Shown piece by piece: positions 25,942 through 33,629 of a DNA stretch of 64,000 nucleotides. Under the pieces are notes generated by a model that was not told the origin of the DNA, did no database searches, and saw only the letters and a list, made by a program, of their open reading frames with translations. This DNA is from Marilutibacter spongiae. Lineage in GTDB: Bacteria > Pseudomonadota > Gammaproteobacteria > Xanthomonadales > Xanthomonadaceae. The translations under genes were made by a program, and so were the position numbers. The stretch covers positions 62,001-126,000 of the forward strand of contig NZ_JACHTF010000006.1 of the NCBI RefSeq assembly GCF_014145325.1, in the 5' to 3' direction. Position 1 is the first letter of the stretch; each line of letters begins with the position of its first letter.

Positions 25942-28014
25942 ATGGTCCTGCGTCACGCCTTACTCCCGCTGCTGGTCGCCGCAGCCTCGTCGGCCACCGG
26001 ATTCGGCGCCCATGCCGCCGAACGCGGCTTCGACGTGCGCGACATGGCCGGGCTCGACCGTTACGCCTCGCCCGTGCTGTCGTCCAATGGCCGGCACCTG
26101 GTGTTCGCCAAGCGCGTCGCCGACCTCGACGCCAACAGCGCCACCAGCAGCCTGTGGATCGAGGACCTGTTCGCGCGCGACGCGGCGCCCCCTGTGCGCC
26201 TGACCCCCGAAGGCTGGAACGTGAATTCGCCGGCCTTCTCGCCCGATGGACGGACGGTCTACTTCCTCAGTGCAAAGTCGGGCTCCTCGCAGCTCTATGC
26301 GATCGATGCCGGCGGCGGCACGCCGAGGCAGGTCACCGACCTGCCGGTCGATGTCGGCGGTTTCAGGCTGTCGCCCGGTGGCGACCGCGTGGCGGTCAAC
26401 GTCGAGGCCTTCGCCGACTGCGCGGGCGACCTGGCCTGCACCGCCGCACGGCTGGACAGCCGCGCGGCATCCAAGCAGAGCGGCGTCGTCTACGACCGCA
26501 TGTTCGTGCGCCACTGGGACACCTGGAACGACGGCCGCCTCAACCGCGTCTTCGTCGCGCCGCTGGGCAAGGCGCCGGTGAAGAGCGCCACCCTGGTCGG
26601 TGCCGACCTGGTCGCCGACGTGCCCTCCAGGCCCTTCGGCGACAGCAGCGAATACACCTGGGCGCCGGACGGAAATACGCTGGTGATGAGCGCGCGCCTG
26701 GCCAACGCCGGTGAGCCGTGGTCGACCAATTTCGACCTCTACCAGGTCGCCGCCGACGGGTCGGGCAGCGCGAAGAACCTGACCGCCGCGAACAAGGCCT
26801 GGGACACCGGCGCGACCTTCAGCCAGGACGGCGGCACCCTCTACTACACCGCGATGAAGCGTCCGGGCTTCGAGGCCGACCGCTTCGGCCTGATGGCGAT
26901 GGACATGGCGACCGGCGCCACCCGCGAGATCGCCCCCGACTGGGACCGCTCCGCCGGTGGCATCGCCCTGTCGGCCGACGGCGGGACCATCTACACCGCC
27001 GTGCAGGACATGGGCGAGCATCCGCTCTACGCGGTCGACGTCGCCAGCGGCGAGGCGCGCAAGCTCGTGGGCGGCGGCACCGTGTCATCGGTGCAACTGG
27101 CCGGCCCGACGCTGGCGTTCACCCGCAATGGCCTCAAGACCGGCGACGTGATCTACGCCGCCACCCCGGAGGGCGAATCGCTTCGCGCGATCACGCCGTC
27201 GGCGGGCGAGATGCTGGAGGACGTGCGCTTCGGCGACTTCGAGCAGTTCAGCTTCAAGGGCTGGAACAACGACACCGTGCATGGCTACGTGGTCAAGCCG
27301 TGGAACTACCAGGAAGGCCGCGACTATCCGGTCGCCTTCCTCATCCACGGCGGGCCGCAGGGCAGCTTCGGCGACGGTTGGAGCTACCGCTGGAACCCGC
27401 AGACCTACGCCGGCCAGGGCTACGCGGTGGTGATGATCGACTTCCACGGCTCGACGGGCTACGGCCAGGCCTTCACCGACGCCATCAGCGGGCACTGGGG
27501 CGACCGGCCGCTGGAGGACCTGCAGAAGGGCTGGGCCGCCGCCCGGGCGAAGTACGACTTCCTGGACGGCGACAAGGCCTGCGCCCTGGGTGCCAGCTAT
27601 GGTGGCTACATGGTCAACTGGATCGCAGGCAACTGGAACGCGCCCTGGAAGTGCCTGGTCTCGCACGACGGCGTGTTCGACCAGCGGATGATGGGCTACG
27701 CGACCGAAGAACTGTGGTTCACCGAATGGGAGAACGGCGGCACGCCGTACGAGAACCCCGAGGGCTACGAGCAGTTCAATCCGGTCAACCACGTGAAGGA
27801 CTGGAAGGTGCCGATGCTCGTGATCCACGGCCAGCTCGACTACCGCATCCCGGTCGAGCAGGGCCTGGGCGTGTTCACCGCGCTGCAGCGACAGGGCATC
27901 GAGTCGAAGTTCCTGTACTTCCCGGACGAGAACCACTGGGTCCTCAAGCCGCAGAACAGCGTGCAGTGGCACGATACGGTCAACGCCTGGCTGAAGCAGC
28001 ACATCGGCGACTGA
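25942..28014 (+). CDS. Exported S9 family dipeptidyl-aminopeptidase-like peptidase
   Basis: A 690-aa secreted prolyl-oligopeptidase-family enzyme. Signal peptide MVLRHALLPLLVAAASSATG through AHAAE, then a propeller with TolB-like strands (FSPDGRTVYFLSAKSG, QLYAIDAGGG), then the hydrolase domain. Triad: Ser552 in GASYGGYM, Asp633 in GQLDYRIP and His665 in DENHWV; HGGPQGSFGDGWSYRWNPQ is the conserved oxyanion stretch of the xanthomonad DPP-like group. CGGAG lies six bases before the ATG. It is distinct in sequence from the peptidase at 21940, so the two are not a recent duplication. Cys residues in the propeller could form a disulfide. Confidence 0.92.
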   Translation: MVLRHALLPLLVAAASSATGFGAHAAERGFDVRDMAGLDRYASPVLSSNGRHLVFAKRVADLDANSATSSLWIEDLFARDAAPPVRLTPEGWNVNSPAFSPDGRTVYFLSAKSGSSQLYAIDAGGGTPRQVTDLPVDVGGFRLSPGGDRVAVNVEAFADCAGDLACTAARLDSRAASKQSGVVYDRMFVRHWDTWNDGRLNRVFVAPLGKAPVKSATLVGADLVADVPSRPFGDSSEYTWAPDGNTLVMSARLANAGEPWSTNFDLYQVAADGSGSAKNLTAANKAWDTGATFSQDGGTLYYTAMKRPGFEADRFGLMAMDMATGATREIAPDWDRSAGGIALSADGGTIYTAVQDMGEHPLYAVDVASGEARKLVGGGTVSSVQLAGPTLAFTRNGLKTGDVIYAATPEGESLRAITPSAGEMLEDVRFGDFEQFSFKGWNNDTVHGYVVKPWNYQEGRDYPVAFLIHGGPQGSFGDGWSYRWNPQTYAGQGYAVVMIDFHGSTGYGQAFTDAISGHWGDRPLEDLQKGWAAARAKYDFLDGDKACALGASYGGYMVNWIAGNWNAPWKCLVSHDGVFDQRMMGYATEELWFTEWENGGTPYENPEGYEQFNPVNHVKDWKVPMLVIHGQLDYRIPVEQGLGVFTALQRQGIESKFLYFPDENHWVLKPQNSVQWHDTVNAWLKQHIGD

Positions 28015-28056
28015 CGCCGCGCACGCCCGGGCATGCGTCGCGCCACCGGCGCCGGC

Positions 28057-28113
28057 GCATGGCAAGGGACGCCATGCCCGTGTCCCCATCGCCTCCCGCC
28101 ACCGGCGGGAGGC
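28057..28113 (+). promoter_or_regulatory. Hairpin pair upstream of DUF819 gene
   Basis: GCATGGC (28057-28063) pairs with GCCATGC (28071-28077), and GCCTCCCGCC (28091-28100) pairs perfectly with GGCGGGAGGC (28104-28113) around ACC. No T-run follows. The second stem (10 bases) could still stop transcription from the peptidase gene or act as a leader element. Confidence 0.5.
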
Positions 28114-28178
28114 AGCGACATGGCCAGCGCCGCGGGGCGCTGGCCGGGTCGACACCCTGACCGACAACGGGAGCCTCC

Positions 28179-29441
28179 ATGGCCGCAGCCACCGACCCGA
28201 CCACCAGCGCCGCCCTGATCACCAACGACGCCGTCGTCATGGGCCTGCTGGCCATCACCCTGGGCCTGATCTTCTGGACCTCCTCGCGTCCCGACGGCTT
28301 CTGGAAGAAGTTCTACACCTACGTGCCGGCCCTGCTGCTGTGCTACCTGGTGCCGGCGATCTTCAACAGCATGGGGCTCATCGACGGCAACGCCTCCGGT
28401 CTGTATCCCGTCGCACGGGACTACCTGCTGCCCAGCGCGCTGGTGCTGCTGTGCATCGCCATCGACCTGGGCGCGATCCTGCGCCTGGGGCCCAAGGCGG
28501 TGATCATGTTCCTGACCGGCACGATTGGCGTCATGCTGGGGGCGATCGTCTCGTTCGCCGTCATGGGCCTCGTCCACCCGGAGACCGTGGCGGGCGACAC
28601 CTGGCGCGGCATGACCACGGTGGCCGGCAGCTGGATCGGCGGCGGCGCCAACCAGGCGGCGATGAAGGAAGTCTTCGAGGTGGACAGCGACCTGTTCGGC
28701 CAGTTCATCGCGGTCGACGTGCTGGTGGCCAACGTGTGGATGGCGATCCTGCTGTTCCTGGCCGCGCGTTCGGAGGCCTTCGACCGCTGGACGCGCGCGG
28801 ACACCTCCGCGATCGAGGACATGAAACGGCGCATCGAGGCCTACCAGGCCGAACACTCGCGCATTCCCAGCCTGGCCGACCTGATGATCATCCTCGCGGT
28901 GGGGCTCGGGGCGACGGGCCTGGCGCACTTCCTCGCCGATCCGCTGGTGGCCTGGATCGGCACGTTGCCGGCGGAGTGGCGGCTGGCCGACTACAGCCTA
29001 ACCTCGGGCTTCTTCTGGATGGTGGTATTCGCGACCACCATCGGCCTGGCGCTGAGCTTCACCCGTGCGCGGACGCTGGAAGGCGCGGGCGCATCGAAGG
29101 TGGGCTCGGCGATGCTCTACGTGCTGGTCGCGACGATCGGCATGCACATGGACATCGGCGCGCTGCTGGACAAGCCGGGTCTCTTCGCGCTGGGGCTGAT
29201 CTGGATCGGCGTGCATGCCGGCCTGCTGCTGCTGGTGGCCAAGCTGATCCGCGCGCCGCTGTTCTTCATGGCGGTGGGGTCGCAGGCCAACGTCGGCGGC
29301 GCGGCCTCCGCGCCGGTCGTCGCCAGCGCCTTCCACCCGGCGCTGGCGCCGGTGGGCGTGCTGCTGGCGGTGCTCGGATACGCGCTGGGAACCTACTGCG
29401 CGTACCTCACCGGACAGATGTTGCGCATCGTGGCGACTTGA
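28179..29441 (+). CDS. DUF819 family membrane protein
   Basis: A 420-aa inner-membrane protein with about ten to twelve hydrophobic segments, matching DUF819 (YjcL-like). Conserved stretches include TVAGSWIGGGANQAAMKEVF in the middle, IGMHMDIGALLDKPGLF, and VGSQANVGGAASAPVVASAF near the end, an arrangement like that of sodium/solute symporter-type carriers. A cytoplasmic loop of about 50 charged residues separates the halves. GGGAG precedes the ATG by about 5 bases. Function is unproven; transport of a small solute is inferred from fold and from the neighbouring peptide and pyruvate-type transporters. Confidence 0.88.
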   Translation: MAAATDPTTSAALITNDAVVMGLLAITLGLIFWTSSRPDGFWKKFYTYVPALLLCYLVPAIFNSMGLIDGNASGLYPVARDYLLPSALVLLCIAIDLGAILRLGPKAVIMFLTGTIGVMLGAIVSFAVMGLVHPETVAGDTWRGMTTVAGSWIGGGANQAAMKEVFEVDSDLFGQFIAVDVLVANVWMAILLFLAARSEAFDRWTRADTSAIEDMKRRIEAYQAEHSRIPSLADLMIILAVGLGATGLAHFLADPLVAWIGTLPAEWRLADYSLTSGFFWMVVFATTIGLALSFTRARTLEGAGASKVGSAMLYVLVATIGMHMDIGALLDKPGLFALGLIWIGVHAGLLLLVAKLIRAPLFFMAVGSQANVGGAASAPVVASAFHPALAPVGVLLAVLGYALGTYCAYLTGQMLRIVAT

Positions 29442-29561
29442 TCGGCGTGTCCGTGCTGCATCGCAACACCCGGGTCGCGCGCGCTGCAACTTTAGTCGCA
29501 ATGCGCGTTTAGCGGGGCGCTGTCGGCTTCCAATCCCGTCGCCGAGGTTCCATCCTCGACC

Positions 29562-29594
29562 GGGCACCGCCACCGCCGGTGCCCAAGAGGAGGG
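29562..29594 (+). promoter_or_regulatory. Stem next to the cstA ribosome site
   Basis: GGGCACCG (29562-29569) pairs with CGGTGCCC (29577-29584) around a 7-base loop, ending three bases before the strong ribosome site GAGGAGGG (29587-29594). The site is six bases from the ATG. A stem touching the ribosome site could limit initiation; no CRP/Clp palindrome was seen in 29442-29600. Confidence 0.4.
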
Positions 29595-29600
29595 TCCGCC

Positions 29601-31277
29601 ATGAATGCCGTTGTCCTGATGCTCGTTGGCCTCGCCACCATGGCGCTGGGCTTCTTCTTCTACTCGAAGTTCATCGCCGAGAAGATCTACCGGCTCGATC
29701 CCAACTACCGGACCCCGGCGCACGAGTTGCGCGACGACGTCGACTTCGTGCCGACCAACAAGTTCGTGCTGTGGGGGCACCACTTCACTTCGGTCGCAGG
29801 TGCGGCGCCGATCGTCGGGCCCGCCATCGCGGTGATCTGGGGCTGGCTGCCGGCCTTCCTGTGGGTGACGCTGGGCACGGTGTTCTTCGCCGGCATCCAC
29901 GATTTCGGCGCGTTGTGGGCCAGTGTCCGAAACAAGGGCAAGTCGATCGGCACGCTGACCGGCACCGTGATCGGCACGCGCGCGCGCAACCTCTTCCTGG
30001 TGGTGATCTTCCTGCTGCTGCTGATGGTCAACGCCGCGTTCGCGGTGGTGATCGCCAACCTGCTGGTCGCCAACCCGGCTTCGGTCATCCCGACCTGGGG
30101 CGCGATCGTGGTGGCCCTGTTCATCGGCCAGGCGATCTACCGCTTCAAGGTGCCGCTGCTGTGGCCCTCGATCATCGGCGTGGTGGTGCTGTACGCGCTG
30201 ATCTTCGTCGGCCAGTCCTACCCGATCACCCTGCCCGAGTCGGTGATGGGCTTCGGCCCGAAGGCGCAGTGGATCATCCTGCTGTTCGCCTACGCGGGCA
30301 TCGCGTCGCTGCTGCCGGTCTGGGTGCTGCTGCAGCCGCGCGACTACATCAACGGCCTGCAGCTGTTCGTCGGCCTGGGCCTGATGTACGCGGCCACCCT
30401 GTTCTTCCACCCCACCATCGTGGCACCGGCCATGAACGCCAACGTGCCCGACGGCACGCCGGGCATCGTACCCCTGCTGTTCGTGACCATCGCCTGCGGC
30501 GCGATCAGCGGCTTCCACGGCCTGGTCGCCTCCGGCACCAGCTCCAAGCAGCTCGACAAGGAAACCGACGCGCGTTTCGTCGGCTACTTCGGCGCGGTGG
30601 GCGAGGGCATGCTGGCGCTGGCGGCGATCATCGCCTGCACCGCGGGCTTCGCCACGCTCGGCGAATGGGAAGGCGTCTACGACAAGTTCGGTTCCGGCGG
30701 CGTGGTCGCCTTCGTCAACGGCGGCGGCAACATCCTCGCCAACGGCCTGGGCCTCGATCCGGGCCTGGGCAGCACGATCCTGTCGGTGATGGCGATCCTG
30801 TTCGCCGCGACCACGATGGACACCGGCCTGCGCCTGCAGCGCTACGTGGTCCAGGAAGCGGCGGAGATCGTCGGCGCGCGCCCGGTGCAACAGGGATGGG
30901 TCGCGACCCTGGTGGCGCTGGCGACCTGCCTGGCGCTGGCCTTCGGCGCCGGCGGCGACGGTTCCGGTGGCATGGTCATCTGGCCGCTGTTCGGCACCAC
31001 CAACCAGCTGCTGGCCGGCCTCACGCTGTGCATCCTGTCGGTGATCCTGATCAAGCAGCGCAGGCCGGTCTGGTTCACCGCGATCCCGCTCGCCTTCCTG
31101 CTGGTCATGTCGCTGCTCGCCCTGCTCGTGCAGCTGGGCAAGTTCTACGCCGACCAGAACTGGCTGCTGCTGGGCATGGACATCGTCATCCTCATCGCGG
31201 CCCTGTGGGTGGCGTTCGAGGCCATCATGGCGATGGCGCGCGGCGCGGGCGGCGAAGCGGTGGCGGAGTCGTCCTGA
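29601..31277 (+). CDS. cstA: Carbon starvation protein A family transporter
   Basis: A 558-aa inner-membrane protein of the CstA/BtsT family, whose studied members take up pyruvate or peptides under carbon limitation. It begins at TM1 (AVVLMLVGLATMALGFFFYSK), and carries HHFTSVAGAAPIVGPAIAVIWGW, GTVFFAGIHDFGALWASVRNKGKSIG and SGFHGLVASGTSSKQL, all hallmarks of the family. It belongs to the shorter class (E. coli CstA is about 700 aa). One base after its stop lies a 92-aa protein ending Cys-Cys, and then an ArsA-like ATPase, so the three form one transcript. The E. coli paralogues are also followed by small proteins ending CC. Confidence 0.94.
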   Translation: MNAVVLMLVGLATMALGFFFYSKFIAEKIYRLDPNYRTPAHELRDDVDFVPTNKFVLWGHHFTSVAGAAPIVGPAIAVIWGWLPAFLWVTLGTVFFAGIHDFGALWASVRNKGKSIGTLTGTVIGTRARNLFLVVIFLLLLMVNAAFAVVIANLLVANPASVIPTWGAIVVALFIGQAIYRFKVPLLWPSIIGVVVLYALIFVGQSYPITLPESVMGFGPKAQWIILLFAYAGIASLLPVWVLLQPRDYINGLQLFVGLGLMYAATLFFHPTIVAPAMNANVPDGTPGIVPLLFVTIACGAISGFHGLVASGTSSKQLDKETDARFVGYFGAVGEGMLALAAIIACTAGFATLGEWEGVYDKFGSGGVVAFVNGGGNILANGLGLDPGLGSTILSVMAILFAATTMDTGLRLQRYVVQEAAEIVGARPVQQGWVATLVALATCLALAFGAGGDGSGGMVIWPLFGTTNQLLAGLTLCILSVILIKQRRPVWFTAIPLAFLLVMSLLALLVQLGKFYADQNWLLLGMDIVILIAALWVAFEAIMAMARGAGGEAVAESS

Positions 31278-31278
31278 C

Positions 31279-31557
31279 ATGGCAGGCGGGACGCCCGGCG
31301 AGGATTCCCTGCTGCAGAAGCTGGCGGCGGGGCTGCAGGAGTTCTACGCGGCCCCCTACCGGCGCACCTTCGCCCGCGCGCGTCGCGACGAGGACGACCT
31401 GTTCATGCTGCTGGTGTTCGCCGAGACCCTGGGCGTGCCCAATCCCGCGGCCTGCTACACGATGGAGCTGATGCCGGTGATGTACGAACGCTTCCACGAC
31501 TGGCATCGCCGCATGGGCCTGGAGCGCTCGCCGCTCGACCACGTCGGCTGCTGCTGA
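31279..31557 (+). CDS. Small CC-tail protein (cory-CC-star type)
   Basis: A 92-aa soluble protein with the last three residues Gly-Cys-Cys directly before the stop. It matches what I know as cory-CC-star proteins, named for the terminal CC. The core is FYAAPYRRTFARARRDEDDLF, MLLVFAETLGVPNP and YTMELMPVMYERFHDWHRRMG, rich in aromatic and charged residues, with no signal peptide or membrane helix. It lies one base after cstA and ten bases before the ArsA-like ATPase gene. Unrelated small proteins beside CstA/BtsT in E. coli (YbdD, YjiX) also end in CC, which suggests the tail has a shared job such as metal binding, docking to the NTPase or to the transporter (inference). Confidence 0.82.
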   Translation: MAGGTPGEDSLLQKLAAGLQEFYAAPYRRTFARARRDEDDLFMLLVFAETLGVPNPAACYTMELMPVMYERFHDWHRRMGLERSPLDHVGCC

Positions 31558-31567
31558 GGCCGGGGGC

Positions 31568-32578
31568 ATGCTGCGGAGCCTGGCGCGCGCGCGACGCGTC
31601 CTCTTCATCGGCGGCAAGGGCGGCGTCGGCAAGACCACGGTCGCCACCGCCACGGCGCTGGCCGCGGCGCGCGAGGGCCGCCGCGTGCTGCTGGTCTCGA
31701 CCGATCCTGCGCACAACCTCGGGCACCTGTGGGGCTGCGGGATCGGCGCGCGCGTGCGGCGGCTCGCGCCCAACCTCGACGGCCTGGAGCTCGACCCCGA
31801 ACAGACCGCGCGGGCCCACCTGGAGGAAGTCGGCGCGGCCCTGCGCAAGCTGATGCCCGAGCACCTGGGCAGCGAGGTCGACAAGCACATGGCGCTCTCG
31901 CGCGAGACGCCCGGGATGCACGAGGCCGCCATGCTCGAGCGCATCGCCGAACTCGTCGAGCAGGGCGACCGCGAGCACGACCTGCTGGTGTTCGACACCG
32001 CGCCTTCCGGCCACACCGCGCGCCTGATGGCCTTGCCTGAGATGATGTCGGCGTGGGTCGACGGCATGCTGCACCGCCAGTCCCGGAGCCGTCATTTCGG
32101 TGAGGTGTTGCGCGGACTGGGTCGCGACGACGACGTCGGTCGCCAGGCCATCGGGCCCATGGAAGGCACGCGCGCCGGGGCGACGGGCGACCCCACGGAC
32201 GCGCGCGACGACCGCATCCGCAGCCTGCTCAACCGCCGGCGCCATCGCTTCGAGCACCTGCGCGGGGTCCTGGCCGATCGCGAGCGCACCGCCTTCGTCA
32301 TCGTCCTGACCGCCGAACGCCTGCCGGTGCTCGAGACGCTGGAGCTGCACGCGCAACTGCAGCGCTCGGGCATCCACGTCGGGGGGCTGGTAGTGAACAA
32401 GCGATCACCGCTCGATGCCGGCGAGTTCCTGGCCCATCGCGCGGCCCTGGAGGCCGGGCACCTGGGGGAACTGGCGCGTTCGTTGCCGGGGGTGCCGCTG
32501 CTGGAGCTGCCGCTGCTGCCGGGCGAGCCGGTTGGCCGCGATGCCCTGGAAGCCTTCTCGGCCCGGCTCCCCGGCTGA
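31568..32578 (+). CDS. ArsA/Get3-like ATPase
   Basis: A 336-aa SIMIBI-class ATPase. It has the deviant Walker A GGKGGVGKTT (15-24) with the signature Lys17, switch I STDPAHNL (44-51), switch II DTAPSGHTARLM and the adenine-contact VVNK. These are the motifs of ArsA and the tail-anchored-protein targeting factor Get3. There is one NTPase domain, no second half as in ArsA, no CxxC zinc motif of Get3, and no arsenic genes nearby, so arsenite export is unlikely. A Gly/Asp/Arg-rich insert (about residues 185-215) is unusual. It forms an operon with cstA and the CC-tail protein, suggesting work in assembly or gating of that transporter (inference). Confidence 0.87.
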   Translation: MLRSLARARRVLFIGGKGGVGKTTVATATALAAAREGRRVLLVSTDPAHNLGHLWGCGIGARVRRLAPNLDGLELDPEQTARAHLEEVGAALRKLMPEHLGSEVDKHMALSRETPGMHEAAMLERIAELVEQGDREHDLLVFDTAPSGHTARLMALPEMMSAWVDGMLHRQSRSRHFGEVLRGLGRDDDVGRQAIGPMEGTRAGATGDPTDARDDRIRSLLNRRRHRFEHLRGVLADRERTAFVIVLTAERLPVLETLELHAQLQRSGIHVGGLVVNKRSPLDAGEFLAHRAALEAGHLGELARSLPGVPLLELPLLPGEPVGRDALEAFSARLPG

Positions 32579-32599
32579 TCGTCGCGCGCGGGCGCGCGC

Positions 32600-33589
32600 C
32601 TAGAGCCAGCCCACCCGCTTGAACAGGCGGTACAGCAGGTAGCTGGTGGCGGCGAGCACGCCGATCAGCACGGCGTAGCTGTAGCGTCCCTGCAGCTCGG
32701 GCATGTGCACGAAGTTCATTCCGTACCAGCTGGTGATCAGCGTCGGCGCGGCCAGCAGGGCCGCCCACGCGCCGAGGCGCTTGACCGTCTCGCCCTGCTG
32801 CACGGTCACCAGCGACAGGTTCATGCTGACCGCCGCGGTGAGCATCTCGCGCAGCATGTCGGTGATCTCGTTCATCCGCAGCACGTGGTCGAGCACGTCG
32901 CGGAAGTAGGGCTGCAATTCGTCGTGGATCAGTGCGTGGCGCGAACGCGTGAGTTGCCCCAGGACGTCCTGCAACGGCGAGACCGACATCCGCAGGCGGG
33001 TGAGTTCGCGCTTGAGCACGTACAGCTTTCGCACGGTGCCGTGGTGGAAGCCGTCGCCGAGGATGTCGCGCTCCAGGCGGTTGAGCTCGTCGTCGAACTC
33101 GTCGACGATCGGCCGGTAGTTGTCCACGATCATGTCCAGCACCGCGTACAGCGCGGCGCCGCTGCCGTGCTGCAGCAGTTCCGGCTCGCGTTCCATCCGC
33201 GCCCGCGCGGGCGCGTAGCTGATCGAGGCGCCATGGCGCACGGTGACCAGGTAGCGTTCGCCGACGAACATCTGGGTCTCGCCGAAGCGGATCGCGTCGT
33301 CGATCCGTTGCGCGGTGCGCACGGCGATGAACATGGAGTTGCCGTAGCCCTCGATCTTCGAGCGCTGGTGGGCGTTGTGCGCGTCCTCGACCGCGAGGTC
33401 GTGCAGGCCGAAGACGTCCTGCAGCTGTTCCAGCAGGGCTTCGGGCGGCTGGTACAGGCCCACCCAGACGAAGCTGCCGTCGTCGCGGGCGAGCACCCCC
33501 TCTATCTCGTCGAGGCTGATCTCGCGCCGCTCGCCGTCGCGTCCGTACGCGACGCAGTTCATGAGGCTGCTCGGGGTGCCCAGGGTCAT
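32600..33589 (-). CDS. corA: CorA-type magnesium transporter
   Basis: A 329-aa CorA channel for Mg2+ (and Co2+/Ni2+) in the inner membrane. The N-terminal 260 residues form the cytoplasmic funnel, and the C-terminus has two membrane helices joined by the signature YGMNF (GMN), with the loop MPELQ after it. The start at 33589 has AGGA at 7 bases; the internal ATG at 33562 is an alternative. It lies downstream of the DUF4105 gene and corC on the same strand, giving a magnesium-themed cluster. Confidence 0.94.
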   Translation of the reverse strand: MTLGTPSSLMNCVAYGRDGERREISLDEIEGVLARDDGSFVWVGLYQPPEALLEQLQDVFGLHDLAVEDAHNAHQRSKIEGYGNSMFIAVRTAQRIDDAIRFGETQMFVGERYLVTVRHGASISYAPARARMEREPELLQHGSGAALYAVLDMIVDNYRPIVDEFDDELNRLERDILGDGFHHGTVRKLYVLKRELTRLRMSVSPLQDVLGQLTRSRHALIHDELQPYFRDVLDHVLRMNEITDMLREMLTAAVSMNLSLVTVQQGETVKRLGAWAALLAAPTLITSWYGMNFVHMPELQGRYSYAVLIGVLAATSYLLYRLFKRVGWL

Positions 33590-33629
33590 GCGGCCATCCT
33601 GCCCGCTGCGACGATGGGCGGCAACCGGC

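Noticed and set aside
28998-31280. 760-codon minus-strand frame opposite cstA
   Set aside because: His/Gln/Arg-rich translation with no domain; the plus strand has clear CstA motifs.
31568-32578. Arsenite efflux ATPase ArsA
   Set aside because: Single NTPase half and no arsB, arsC or arsR nearby; context is cstA.
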